DNA from: Schistocephalus solidus
Taxonomy: Eukaryota; Platyhelminthes; Cestoda; Diphyllobothriidea; Diphyllobothriidae
Length of the DNA: 64,000 nt
NCBI GenBank assembly: GCA_017591395.1
Contig: WEDG01004634.1
Coordinates: 186,001 to 250,000 of the forward strand
Direction of reading: 5' to 3'
Under the pieces are notes generated by a model. The model was not told where the DNA came from and made no database searches. It saw only the letters and a program-made list of their open reading frames with translations. Shown piece after piece: positions 22,141 through 33,354 of this stretch (the stretch's first letter is position 1; every line of letters begins with the position of its first letter). The translations under genes and the position numbers were made by a program.

Positions 22141-22930
22141 ATTTTGGGACTGTTCAATATCCTTTTTTCCGAGCCTGAAGGCAGCGCGAACGGTTATCGT
22201 CTATCCTGAATGAAGTATATCATTCAGCAGGTGCTGAAACATAGCAAGATCAGCGGATATCCGTTCCTTTGAGGTGTGAGCATTTGATCCAGATAAACCC
22301 TGGATAACAACGCAGTTCTCTCGGTCTAGGGCGTCTTGTGATTCACTGCCGACCATATTTCTTCTGAATGACCAGAGGGATTCATTAGGTTTGTTTTCAA
22401 CTTTATAATCGTTTTATGTTGTTTCCCAATGATATCTTGCCACTCATTGGTATTTTCGCTCCCAACTAAGGGCTCTTTAGAACTGCTGGGATAGCCGACA
22501 GGAGGTGAGTCTGAAATCGGAACTGCCTTTGGAAGAGTCATTATTGAAGTTGTCCTGATATTACCGTTATCCAATTTTGTGGTGTTGTTGTGTTTCCCCA
22601 TTGCAGATTGCCACACGTTTGCTTATGGGGATGCAACTACTGGCTTATTAGAGCACCCAAGATGGGAGGGTGTAATTTGTGGTTCGCTTCGGTCGTCGTC
22701 TGTAGGATTCAAAGACTGTTTTCCTGTTATCCCATCGTTATGGGTATTCGCGTCCTAACATCTTGAGTTGTTACTACTTGTATTTTGTTGTACTTTTGAT
22801 GATTTGGTCACTGCCTTTTTAACTGTACTATGGCTAACCGTATTTCTTCGAGTATTGTTATCTTGCAAGTTTTTGAACTCTAAGTAATAAATGAGAATAT
22901 CCCACACAAGATTCGTCCTCGTATCCGAAA
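21861..22930 (-). pseudogene. LINE-A: ORF1-like region
   Basis: Minus strand, partly overlapping the frame below it because of a frameshift. Near 22280 the reading NCVVIQGLSGSNAHTSKERI is followed by ILHSG…AAFRLGKKDIEQSQNVKPRP and, in the other frame, DYSPAERLKRRDLVIKMKRR and NNLGIYRERVIQRN. This is the two-part pattern of LINE ORF1 proteins: an RRM-like part, then a C-terminal domain with 'RR.L..E+K.R...GE..L.I..G.I+'. Upstream (22326-22900) lies a low-complexity Ser/Thr/Asn-rich N-terminus. Stops are frequent above 22620. Confidence 0.75.
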
Positions 22931-24229
22931 GATTTGGCTGCCATTACGCTTTTTGCCCGCTTTACTGGTCCTTGGTTGTAAATGTAAACTGATCGAGGGC
23001 CAGTCGTGGATGCAGAAACAAGCTCAAATGCTTTCCTTTAAAGGAAGTGCCATTACTGATTATGCTGTTATCGAACATTTGCTTTGATTCCATGAGTTTT
23101 AAAAAGACTGCGTGTGTGTATGTTCTGTTTTGGGCGTATAACGAAAGATTTCGACTGGGTTTGGAGTATGGTGAATATTTACAGCAATATGAGTAAAAAA
23201 TGCGCCTTCGTGTTCAAAAACGTTTTAAAAAACTATAAATAGTATGCAAAATATGCAGGAACGACTCAGCCGTTCGTAGATGTTGAAGGTCCTGGATAAC
23301 TTCAACTCTTCACGGGGTTGTACAAATTTGGTTCCTTGAGTGGTTATCAGTTTCTATTGGTGCAGAGGCTGCGTAGTCAAATTGAATGAGATGATAAACA
23401 AATTCCAATTTGATGCCGTTTTATGATGAATTTCGGCACGAGAAAAAATTCCAGATGAGCAGGAAGCAAGTAAGTACGTGCAGTTGAAACAGTATTGTCC
23501 GGAACAGTCCTAGTGAAGTGGAGACGAAGAGCAAATTGTCCATGTTGGAGAACAAATAATTGGTGGCTCTTATAGGGTCTTATAGGGACTTTTTGCCCGT
23601 TTAGCGGGAGGTGAATAATTAGCAGAATAACGATAGTTGCAATTATTTTCTGCCAGTGAATTTATTTGCTGATCGAAACCCCCTGTCAATATGACCAAGG
23701 GGTTAGAGGCATCGATAGTCGGTCTTATGCGATTTGCAGCGCTGGTTCGAAACCAGGTCACAGATAAATTTTTAATGGAAATAAATTTAAGGCAGCCGTG
23801 TTCTGCATACTTATGGGGATACAAAGCAAATTCGATTGATGCTAGAATTGCCACAAAATAAACGGAGAGTCGGTAATTATATTCAAGAATATGACTATAT
23901 GAGGATGTGAACAAGGATATAAGAATATGACCATATAACAACTCAGCCTTCGGTTTGAGCCCTCCCACGATTGAGAGCAGATGCTGGGAGCACACAGCCG
24001 GTGTGAGTTTATGAAATGAGCAAGGATCGAAACTTGAACTTTCAGTTGAGATAATTCCTGGAGCAGGGAAGAATCTGCAGTAATGGAATTTTTCAGAGCC
24101 TCAGAATCCTAACGTCCAATTCTCCAGGTCCAAACAGAAAATGCTTTAATAATTTCCAAGTACCGTGTGTTCTACACTGAGGGAGAGACTTTAAAATTCT
24201 TAGGCTCGGAGAACTTGAAATTCAAAACC
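22931..24229. other. No gene recognised; expected position of Gypsy-E pol
   Basis: On the minus strand this region follows the Gypsy-E protease, so it should contain its RT. Apart from LQAANNFT just below 24290 I could not trace it. A 141-codon frame (23570-23995, minus) ends SPPAKRAKSPYKTL and matches no family that I know. Confidence 0.4.
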
Positions 24230-24773
24230 AATTTCAAACGACGTGAAATTGTTAGCGGCTTGGAGGAAAAACGAAGAGTTTTGTGACTAACGGTCAGTCA
24301 AGGTGGGAAGGATTGGACTGATTTCCGGACCAGTATCCCCGAGAAAACTACGACAGGAACTCCTGTCGTTGATCTGGAGTAAGTGACTGGGAGAGGAATA
24401 GTTGACCAAGTTTGTCACCCTTACTGGTCGGCAGGAAATTTTGCCAACGCATGTGTCTTGTACTTGCACGGAGAGTGACAACGATGGGTGTTAGAACCAT
24501 AATTATGATTATACCAACAGAAACCATCAACTGTAGGTTGGTTTGGAGTGGGAGATCTCGGGCGGTGAGTAATCGAAGGACTTCGACGGTTATAGACCCG
24601 AGTGGCCCGGCGCTGGGAAACTTCGAGTGTGAGGGCATCGAGGCGTCTGATGACATAGTCAATTGCAGGTGTCGTTAAAACTCGAGTAAATATTTTTATC
24701 AAAACAAGTGGTTGATAATATTCGAGGATCCGATCAGCTGTCTCGGCCAGCGTTTGAGCTGATGAGGAATGGA
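24230..24773 (-). pseudogene. Gypsy-E gag C-terminus and protease start
   Basis: Minus strand: SSSAQTLAETADRILEYYQP, the alpha-helical gag segment before the zinc box; then an Arg/Pro-rich linker, the box CWYHNHYGSNTHRCHSPC (C-x2-H-x8-C-x3-C, the CHCC type described for CsRn1 Gag), and, after frameshifts, SCRSFLGDTGPEISPILPTL with the protease DTG loop. The upstream gag half lies at 27175-27545; a LINE-A separates them. The pieces fit one CsRn1-like element. Confidence 0.8.
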
Positions 24774-27167
24774 TACACGAAAACATCAGGCAGCATTGAC
24801 GAGATTATTTCAATGCCTCCGCTCGGTCATAGTGATCATGTGGTGCTTATATGGGACTACTCCTTATTCTCCGTTGCGCCTGCTATAGAGGAAAAACGGC
24901 GTAACGTTTGGCGAGAAACTTTCATCAGATGCGAGCAGATTTTACACACATCAACTGGACCTCAATGTTTTCGAGCACCGTAAACGAAGATTGGGAGTCC
25001 TTCCGAAATGTTCTTCTGCAACTTATTGACAACCACTGCCCGCTAACGAGTGTCCATCACAGCAAGCGTCCTGGGTGGCTAGACAGCAACTTAAAAAGGG
25101 AAATAAACAGGAAGCACAAGTTGTGGAGAAAATATCGCGAGTCTAATCAAGTCGCCTTTTTTAATAAGTATAAAGCGCAGAGAAACAAAAATGAGAAGCC
25201 TTATTCTTAAAACGCGAAGAGAATTTGAGAAGACTTTGCTGCAAAAAGGCAACGCAGAATCCAAAGTTAGTCTACAGTTACCTCCGTAGATGTACAAGGA
25301 ATAAACATCAAATACCGCTGATTAAGACTGCCGTGGGCGTCGAAATTTCTGAAAACAGGGAAAAAAAGCCGAGTACTTTTCACAGTTCTACCGCTCAGTC
25401 TTCACAAACGAGGCCAGGTTCCTTCGTCCCTCAGTGGATAACCCGCCGACTGCAAGCATTAGCCACATACTATTCTCAGAATCTCTGATCCAAAAAGAAT
25501 TAAAAGAACTAAAAGAGTCGAAATCCCCAGGACCAGACGAGCTTCCACCCAAGCTTCTGAAAGAACTCGCCAATGAACTTTCCGCACCTTTGTCAGTGCT
25601 CTTTCAAAAAGTCCTTTGACTCCGGAACACTTCCTTTCGATTGGAAGCTGGAACATATAACTCCCTTGTACAAAAAGCGGTAGCCGGGCGTCAGTGACAA
25701 ACTACAGGCCCATAAGCTTAACATGCATCCTTGGCAAGATTATGGAAAGGATCATCAAGAGCGAAATGGTAAAATTCCTAGAGACTCATAATTTGTTATC
25801 AAGCTGTCAACACGGGTTCAGAAAAGGAAGATCATGCACAACGAATTTGCTGTATTCGCTCCAGAGGTGGACCCAAGCACTTGAAGATAGACACGCGGTT
25901 CACATTGCCTTCATTGACTTTCAAAAGGCCTTCGATACTGTGCCGCACGAGAGACTACTGTACAAGCTAGAAAGAATTGGAATCAGAGGTAACCTCCTCA
26001 AGTGGATCGAAAACTTCCTCGTGGGTCGGCGCCAGGTTGTGTGCATCGGCCAAGAGAGGTCAAGTTCTGCTGCGGTCGAGATTGGGGTTCCTCAGGGTTC
26101 AGTACTAGGGCCAATACTGTTTTTAATATACGTGAACGATTGTGTCAGGAATCTCGACTGTGAAGCAGCAATGTTTGCCGACGACATTAAAATCTGGAAT
26201 GTAATCCAGAGCCCTGCTGACGAAGATAAACTGCAGATCAACCTAACTCGGTTGGAGGAGTGGTCGAATTATTGGCTTTTGCGGTTCAACGTCGATAAGT
26301 GTACAATACTTCGCTTAGGCACCCCGTCTGGATCTGCCGAAAGTAGAAGTTACTTTCTCAACGGTGAAGCCTTAAAAGACGCAGAAACCCAAAAGGACCT
26401 TGGTGTGCTGACGACCACCACCTTAAAACCATCGTCTCACTGCTCGAAAGTGGCGAAGAGGGCAATTTCGGTGTTGCATGCCATCAGACGAGCCTTTTTG
26501 GATTTCGATGAAGATCTTTTTCGCTAAGACCTTTTGGAACATTCATTAGGCCGCATTTGGAATATGCTATGCACGCCTGGAAACCCTGGACAGTTCAAGA
26601 TCAGAACTGCCTCGAAAGAGTACAGAGGAAAGCCACCAAAATGGTTAGAAGTCAAAGCTCCTTGCCATATCCAACCCGCCTAATGAATCTTAATCTGTTC
26701 CCTTTGAGTTATAGGCAAATGCGTGGTGATCTCCTGCAGACATTCCGCATTGTGAAGGGATTGGATTGTTGCCTGGAATTCTCGGACTTCTTTGAATTTG
26801 CCGCCACGACCCATCTCCGAGGTCACCCATTGAAACTGCGTGTCCAGCAGGCAAGACTGGATGTGCGCAAGTTCTCCTTCTCTGTCAGAGTGGTTAAACA
26901 ATTGAATGCCCTCCCTGAAGACGTTGTGCTGTCACCATCACTGGAAAGCTTTAAAAGGAACCTTGACAGTTTTATGTTCCGCAACGAGCCTGAGCGATGA
27001 GGAATTTATCTTAACCCTCGAGAGTCGTGCACCACTTGTCCTTATTTTATGACCGCCTTTTTGTACCTTTGCAACCCACACGGTTTCTCTGGGTATACCG
27101 CACTTAATTTTACGTTAAAAATAGGGTACTCAAAGGCCCATGCCTATTTCCCTCAATAAATTGAATT
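24774..27167 (+). mobile_element. LINE-A copy inserted in Gypsy-E gag
   Basis: Plus strand, 5'-truncated in the endonuclease C-terminus (SIDEIISMPPLGHSDHVVLI). The linker (KRPGWLDSNLKREINRKHKL) is followed by SKSPGPDELPPKLLKELA, NYRPISLTCILGKIMERI and the 277-codon frame 25694-26527 with QHGFRKGRSCTTNLLYSL, IDFQKAFDTVPHERLLYKL, VEIGVPQGSVLGPILFLIY and AMFADDIKIWNVI (FADD intact). The C-terminus is at 26557-27000 (MEYAMHAWKPWTVQDQNCLE…RVVKQLNALPEDVVL). The 3' UTR contains AAAATAGGGTACTCAAAGGC and ends TTGAATTGAATGAATTG. Only a few stops and shifts occur, so it is among the youngest LINE-A copies. A near-perfect 7-bp target duplication (GAATGGA 24767-24773, GAATGAA 27168-27174) flanks it. Confidence 0.92.
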
Positions 27168-27174
27168 GAATGAA

Positions 27175-27545
27175 TTGATTTTGGGTGCAAGGATAGCTTG
27201 TACTGAGGATGGTAGCCTCTGGTGCCATCTAGCTGTTGTCCCTCAGATACATGCCCCAGGCGACTAAGAAGCTGAGTTGTCTTCCCATCCTTAATGTCCT
27301 CCTCAGAAATTAAATACTGAAGGCGTTTTTGTGTTGATAGCGAAAAACAGGAGATAACAGATTCCTTTAGCGTAGAATATGGAGTCTCTGTAAGTAGACT
27401 ATCTCTACTATCACAGAGGTCAATTGCGATCTCCAGTGATAATGCGGCCACGAGATAATTAACTTTGGTCTCCTCCTGTGTGATTTTATGCAATAAAAAT
27501 GAGTTTTGACTGTACGCAGCCAAATAGCTGTCAATAAGCCGGTTG
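27175..27545 (-). pseudogene. Gypsy-E gag N-terminal part
   Basis: Minus strand: TQEETKVNYLVAALSLEIAI, DSLLTETPYSTLKESVISCF, STQKRLQYLISEEDIKDGKT and TQLLSRLGH. This matches the capsid pattern of gypsy Gag ('VVAALPPEFA…PYxxLKxxLI…RLQQLxxxEELGDRKPTQLLRRM'). The frame ends SLHPKS at the LINE-A border and resumes as IHSSSAQTLAE on the other side. Confidence 0.85.
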
Positions 27546-27585
27546 AATGTGTGAATTACTTTGAACCACTTTTGAAAAACTCGGC

Positions 27586-27667
27586 GGCCTCAGTGAGATT
27601 TGAACTCACGCCAGCAAGGAAAAGGCTTAAGTACAGCCAACGCTCTAGCCAACTGAGCTACGAGGCC
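27586..27667 (-). tRNA. tRNA-like Pol III unit, diverged copy
   Basis: Minus strand begins GGCCTCGTAGCTCAGTTGG (acceptor strand and box A) and has a box-B-like arm GTGAGTTCAAATCTCAC and a closing CGAGGCC-type acceptor strand (one mismatch). A T5 run follows the 3' end within 15 bases, a normal Pol III terminator. It shares about 85-90 % with the four copies at 58.4-59.4 kb, including the 3' flank CCGAGTTTTTC. The anticodon arm is atypical (see those copies), so the amino acid is not assigned. It may be a SINE head rather than a working tRNA gene. Confidence 0.65.
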
Positions 27668-27689
27668 TCGAAGTAACTTTTAAAGCCAG

Positions 27690-28120
27690 TTCTTTAATAG
27701 AATAAATAAAATAAAATAAAAAATGAATAAAACACCTATTTTATTGAAGAATATGTGTATTATAATGTAAGGAAAACTTTCGGTTTTTCTTTTAAACTTA
27801 GCTAGGCTTTGACATTTTCTAACAGTATTACGGAGAATGAAAGATTGATCTTTGGGCTTTTTTTGAATTTGGGGATGCTTATGGTTGTTGTGATTCGATA
27901 ATATATTAATTCTGAGAATATCTTGTTCGTAGGTGACCTTGAACAGGAAAGTGAGACCATTTGGGAGTCTTATAATCCACAAGGGTGAAAGACTATATGT
28001 TTTGTATAAGTCAATATATGAACCTTGTATTCCATAACATTTGGACAAAGATCCAGTAAATCGTGTTTGAATGCCTTCTAATTTTGCCCGGCCACCTGAG
28101 GGCATTTTACCACAGAAAAT
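27690..28120 (-). pseudogene. LINE-C-like C-terminal fragment with (TTTTA)n tail
   Basis: Minus-strand frame: AKLEGIQTRFTGSLSKCYGI, then SLSPLWIIRLPNGLTFLFKV and SFILRNTVRKCQSLAKFKRK. This is the end of a LINE polymerase ('IExIQRRFTRxL', 'L..RR…L.FLFK', 'FRxRxx…NxL'). An A/T-rich tail of ATTTT units follows at 27700-27725. It abuts the tRNA-like unit. It is unlike LINE-A and LINE-B; LINE-C is my best guess. Confidence 0.65.
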
Positions 28121-28189
28121 TGAACAAAATTACAGGAGAGGCAATACATACATTTTATAAAGATAGGTCTTTAGAATCTTTGAATAATA

Positions 28190-28250
28190 TTTTACGTTAA
28201 AAATAGGGTGCTCAAAAGCCCAGGCCGATTAAGCTCAATAATTTGAATTG
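28190..28250 (+). mobile_element. Very short LINE-A 3' end
   Basis: TTTTACGTTAAAAATAGGGT and the following 40 bases match the last 60 bases of the LINE-A at 24774-27167, ending in TTGAATTGAA. A copy truncated almost to its tail. Confidence 0.75.
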
Positions 28251-28394
28251 AAAATAACAGACAGGATACCATTACTGACTGTACTATAGCCTCCCCCTTG
28301 CTGGCCTATGTTCATATTCCACCGAGGCTGCATAAATTTTCAGAAGTGTGCCAAATGAAATAAAAGGAAGACTTGAGTGGTCATCTGTGGGTAA

Positions 28395-28520
28395 TTATCC
28401 GTCATTAGCTAGTAAAACCCAACCCCAGATGTTGCAACACTTGAGATTCAAACGCAAACTATTATTCATAAGTCAACCACTCTCAACACCGCTCTACGGG
28501 CTCGTTGTCCTGTCGGTTTC
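28395..28520 (-). repeat. Decayed tRNA-derived SINE
   Basis: The segment GTCATTAGCTAGTAAAACCC, followed by CAACCCCAGATGTTGCA and then CTCTACGGGCTC, aligns with the SINE at 63.06-63.24 kb (GTCATCAGCCAGCCACATCC, CAACCCCAGGTGCTGCA, TGCGCCATGGGCTC). Another piece of the same family (ACAAGGGTGACTGGGACTGCC) lies at 28665-28700. Both are strongly diverged. Confidence 0.5.
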
Positions 28521-28889
28521 AATTAGAATTAATAAAAATCCTGGGTGGGCACTCACGGATTGGATAAGGAACTCACTTTTCCCGCCGTGCCTAGGGGCTC
28601 ACTCTTGAGCCCCACTAATAATCGCTCAGCGGCTAGTATATTATAGCAGAGAGACATCACGACATAAACAAGGGTGACTGGGACTGCCATTTCTGGCCTG
28701 AACAACGACGGCTTTACCATGGATTCCAATGAGGTCAACTGTATACTTCGCAGGAGGGGAAATGCAGCAATGGTTACTTGCGTGTGGATTGATTTAAAGT
28801 GCTGATAGACTTGTGCCGCAACTACAAAACTCTATCTTTCCTCACAACCGTATGCCCTTGTTCATGCTTGACTCAAGAGAACCGGGGGT
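28521..28889. other. No gene recognised
   Basis: Apart from the SINE fragment at 28665-28700, nothing is recognised in this stretch. Confidence 0.4.
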
Positions 28890-29895
28890 TTGGTTAATTA
28901 TAATAACTGTTTTTGATGCCGGTTTACAGGCAAAATTACATGAAATATGCAGTGCGGATCAGGCAAGCAGGGAAAAATTCCTGGAGGTACATCGTTATTA
29001 GTGTTTTTCCTAGCTTTATGTTACTCAGGAGAAAAAACTGCAGCCTGTGGGGTAATAGCGGAGAAGGGCTAGCGCATGTACAGTGTGTTTACAGTCTCTC
29101 TGTATTTTTTAGGAACCAGGATTCTGCTCCAGAGAAGAGTGCATCCGTGGACGGTTGCTGACTGTTTGCCGAAGAATTCACCCGTAATAGGCTGCAGGGA
29201 TGACGCCATAACCGTCGAGGTAAGATGTGGGGTCGGACTAAAATACCGCGCACTCCGTCCAGCCGGAAAAGAGATTCTATCGTGTTGGCATCCAGGATTC
29301 CGGGAAGCTTCTCTGAATGCAAAAAAAACCATAAATAGTTCTCTTAAACAAAGAATAAATTCGCAGAATTTGTACATTCTGGTTATTAATTCCATATGGA
29401 TATGGAATTTTCAAAAAAACTGACGATAATTAACTGAGCAAGCTAATGGGAGAAAATGAAGGACATTGCAATGACTCTTGCACTAAGAGTGGTCAAGCTG
29501 CATCACAGTGGTAAGTGGATTAGAGGATCGACCGTTTTAAAACTTAAACAGTAAAAAGCTTCCCTTCTTCAATCGGTGAAACCATAAGTGATCAATGTTT
29601 ATTAGCGCACAGCGGTCTTGATACGTCAGCTTTCGGTTATCCGATGGTAAAAATATTTTGTCAAGAAATTCTTGACCGATTCTATTTTCTTCCTTCTATT
29701 AGCGCGCAGAAGGATAAATAGAAAGCAACAGTATTCCAGTCCAGGCCCAGCGTACATTTTTCTATCAAGTTCAAAAGTTTATTACATATACCTAAAGAGA
29801 TAAGTTTCAGGAGAAAGAGGACATGGTCGACACGATCAAAAGCCTAAGTGAAATCGAAATAGACTATTTAAAGTGCAAAACCATTGTCCCGAAAT
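28890..29895 (-). pseudogene. LINE-B: short RT piece joined to C-terminus and 3' end
   Basis: Minus strand: NGFAL then VYFDFT*AFDRVDHVLFLLK and GICNKLLNLI (RT block A) at 29770-29890, joined directly to AGPGLEYCCFLSILLRANRR (thumb) near 29750. The middle of the RT, including the YADD box, is therefore deleted. The C-terminus includes FLHSEKLPGILDANTIESLF, and the 3' UTR has the ACTCAGGAGAAAAAACTGC / GCCGGTTTACAGGC words of the other LINE-B ends (in reverse). With the part at 30190-31680 it forms one LINE-B copy interrupted by a GAT tract. Confidence 0.8.
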
Positions 29896-29902
29896 TTCAA
29901 AT

Positions 29903-30185
29903 TATGATGATGATGACGATGATGATCAGGGCGATGTGGATGATACGAAAGATGAGGATGACGGTGAGGATGATGATTATTATGACGATAATGATGATAA
30001 TGATGATGATGTTAAAAGTGATGAGGATGAGGATGATGATGTTGGTGATGATGATAATAATGATGAGGATGACTTTGATGATGGTGATTATGATGATGAT
30101 TATGAAGAAGAGGATGAAAGGGATGATGATTATGATGATAATGATGATGAATATGATGCTGATGATGATGATGACGACGATGATC
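29903..30185. repeat. (GAT)n microsatellite, imperfect
   Basis: About 280 bases of GAT/AAT/GAG triplets. Open frames here (Asp-rich plus-strand, Ile- or His-rich minus-strand) are repeat artefacts. It lies inside a LINE-B copy: endonuclease-side sequence ends at about 30190 and RT sequence begins at about 29895, both on the minus strand. Confidence 0.95.
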
Positions 30186-31680
30186 AATATCTGTCCGAAG
30201 GGCTGATCGGAAATCAAAGAAAAAGCTACATTTTGAAAACATTTTATAAATTTCAAATTTTAGTGTAGAAACAACGATGTTGTTGTTTTTAACTCTCAAG
30301 TGGGCATAAGATGACACTGTCAAAGGTAGGCAACTTCTGCAGAAGATAAGATTTAGTATGCTTGATCCTCAGTTAGGGAAGTTGACAACCTGATTCCACA
30401 TGCCAATAACTACGACCTCCAGTAAGTCCTTGAAATTTATTTGGCCAGAAGGTGAAAACCATTGAACGTCAGGAAGGTTGAAATCACCTGCAATCAAGCA
30501 ATACTTAAAATGTAATTCAGTCGAGGCTCCAAATGCCTGTGAGAGACAAAGATCGTAATCCTCACTGGCAGCGGGTGGGCGATAGACACAACCAACTAGC
30601 AAAGAGTTATTATTTTGTAAGGTAATTCGAAGCCAACAGCTCTCTTTAACCGCGATACATTGCGGGTATTCTAAGTGCTGAAATGCCAGCGCCTGTATAG
30701 CATAGATACAGCTTCCTTTATCATGGGTGTCATGACGATCATTTCGAATATAATTATCAGCTAGAAAAGGGAGACCAGAGTCTGCTACGGGGGGTGTTGC
30801 CCATGTTTCAGTTACTATAATGGTACCTGGAAAGTGGATGAAGACCAGAGTCTAAGCAGGGGCATTTTATTGATCAAGGAGCTGGCATTTAGAACGAACA
30901 GTTTAAGTGGGCCAACTGTCTGTTTTTGAGGGAGGGCAGCTAAGTCGTCCAGTGACTGACGGGCCACTGAACATAGGGAGTGGGTGCTCCCACCCGGTTC
31001 TGGAAAAATGTTTATGGCATAGCAAGCACCTGATGTTGGTAAAAAAGGAGTAAGATATTGAGATGTAAATGACGGACAGGGGAACTGAGCACTACCGCTG
31101 GCTATTGGGGCTTGTCCGGGAAACCCAGAGGTAGGATACTGCAAAGTATTCCTATTACAGTGACAAAGAGAGTCAAGTGAGGCTAGAAGTCCAGCAGGGC
31201 ATGTCGTATTAGGAGACAACTGGGAAAACAACCATGGAGATAATTGGCTGCGGAGTGAGGGTGCACTGCTGAGAATCGAACAGAAGTGCCATACTTGGAC
31301 GAGAATGCCGGCATGTTGGTTTAGCAGCCTCGATATGGGGTCTGGGCAGTAGTTGAGTTTGTGTTGTTTTAGGGAGTAACAGGCGATCTTGCAGGAGTAC
31401 ATTTCATGGAGAAGCTAGATTTTTTTGATTTTCGGGTGCCCTAGACTTTAGGCGGACTTGTATTTGAGCTAATGATCAGCGTTTGTTTACAAGGAATTAC
31501 TGATGAACTTGGTATGGGTGTGGGAATTAGATAAGTACTGTTGTCTTGAGTTCCCACAAGCTCAATCCAAGTTTGTTTTCGTATAGAAATAGATATGGAT
31601 TCAGACGGCGAGGCTGTATATGACATTGAATGCGACTTGTTCAACATGAAAACAGGAGTAGTCATTTATGTGTTGCCGGT
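30186..31680 (-). pseudogene. LINE-B: N-terminal region and endonuclease
   Basis: Minus strand: a Ser/Pro-rich N-terminal frame (31441-31665 and 30815-31402), then LKLFVLNASSLINKMPLLRL (N-x-S-S block), LVGCVYRPPAASEDYDLCLS (YRPP block intact), CLIAGDFNLPDVQWFSPSGQ (GDFN block intact), MWNQVVNFPN, and the linker FFFDFRSALRTDID just before the GAT tract. The wording matches the copy at 15.0-16.2 kb. Frameshifts separate the blocks. Confidence 0.8.
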
Positions 31681-32748
31681 CGACAGTTTAAATTTTTCCG
31701 TTTTCTCTGAATTGAAGTGATGTCAGGGAAAACTGAACAATGCCATTTCGGACAGAATTCTGTACTAATCTCCTACCCATACAGTACGAAGTCGAATTCG
31801 ATCAAGGAAAAGAGTGACTAATATTGGGGCATTATGACTGAGCGAGCGCAGTCGCTTAGCGTGTGCAACTCTGAATCCCTAGCCACAGCTTTGCAGAAAC
31901 AAAATCACACCATCGATATCAGATATATGATTTGGAATATTACGCAGCATAAAATTATGCTTGCGTTTGATCCATTCTTCAGTTTCTGAGCTAATTATTC
32001 CAATGAATTGAAAGGCCAACTATATAATATTGGCGGAGATACTATTCATAGTTCCATGTAGCAGGGGATTTATTATTTCGTTAGACGAAGACCGAGTCTT
32101 GCAGGACAAGATGACGGCTTGAGCGAGCAGACAATTAAGATGTGCAAGGTGAACCAAAGAAAGTATAGAATTTATAATATATGGAGAAGGCGGCAAAGTC
32201 TCGCAAACGCCAGATATATATCCTCTCATTACTCTATTTCTCAAGGATGGAGGGAGGCTGCAACCTGGCGTCTTTTGGAAAGTCGCTTCCGGGACACCAT
32301 TAACTACTAGACCGAATTTCGGTTAAATTAATAGAGAAAATGAGTTAATAATTTACAACAGTATACTTAAAAAGTCTAATAGTGCAGCTAATTTCCTACA
32401 GTAAATAGAAAACGACAAGCCAGGTACGGACTCAAACTGCAATTGCGCAAAGTGCAACTTATTTATCCAACTGATTATTTGGGCCAGCACAAATAATATG
32501 GGACAGTAAAAAACTTTCAAACTTGAGAATTAATAGAAATTTCACTGTTATGACCAAGAAATTCGGTAAAAATCAATGCTTCACTTATCATAAAAAAATT
32601 GGTCTGCGCGCCCAAACCACATGGATGCAGGTGGCCGGCATGGCGAAATTCTGCATTGAAGCAGGCCACCACGCTCCCTGATCCACAAAAAAACTCATTT
32701 CCAGTGTTTAAACATGAAACCAAAAGGACAGAAGCGGTGGCACGTATC
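31681..32748. other. No gene recognised
   Basis: No conserved domain or RNA gene recognised. The last 100 bases may contain a zeroth, very diverged unit of the minisatellite that follows (CAGAAGCGGTGGCACGTATC). Confidence 0.4.
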
Positions 32749-33058
32749 TCACCTCACAAAGACTGGGCTGTGCCACAAATCCTACTATACACCATCTTTT
32801 AATAGCCTACAGTTGACCGAGATTTTCACAAACCAACAGAATAGTGTGGCAGTTTGGATGCCAGCTCACACAGCCTGGGCCTCCGTGTCACACAACCCAT
32901 TATCCACCACCTGGTCACAGCCTACACTTGGCCAGGATTTTTCACCACAATAAAAGGGGCAGCGGTTTGGCTCCCAGTTCCCACAACCTATGTCAGCGAT
33001 CCACTACATATATAATATATCATCTGGTCATCGGCTACACTTCACTAGTATTTGCATA
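32749..33058. repeat. Diverged minisatellite, period about 115 bp, nearly three units
   Basis: Units start at about 32749, 32866 and 32979. Shared words in order: TCAC…CA.AG.CTGGGC, CAC..C..TTA…, AGCCTACA.TTG.CC(A)GATTTTCAC and GCAG.TTGG.TGCCAG / GCGGTTTGGCTCCCAG. The third unit ends early. Divergence is roughly one third, so this is old. Confidence 0.6.
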
Positions 33059-33354
33059 ACTATATATTTTTATTTGAGTGCCCGGAAGGCACTGTCAGTA
33101 GAAAAAAACGAATGCACAATCGTCTAAAGTTGTGAAGTTATGAATAATAGGCCAGCTTTCTGGCGATGTCAAAGGACACAAATCGTTAAGGTGAAAGAAA
33201 TACATAAAAAGAGCAGACAGTGAAAAATATCCTTCGGAATTTTTATGGGAAAGGAAGATTTGAATGGGGCCTTTGCGTTTTTAAGGAGAAAAAACAGTCG
33301 CTCGCGGGAGAAAAATATACGCATGAGAAAGGACCGACATGATGATGAGAGCGT

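Noticed and set aside
29823..30268. Long Met- or Asp-rich open frames, and the Ile/His-rich frames opposite
   Set aside because: They are the three frames of an imperfect (GAT)n tract; no domain and no other coding signal.
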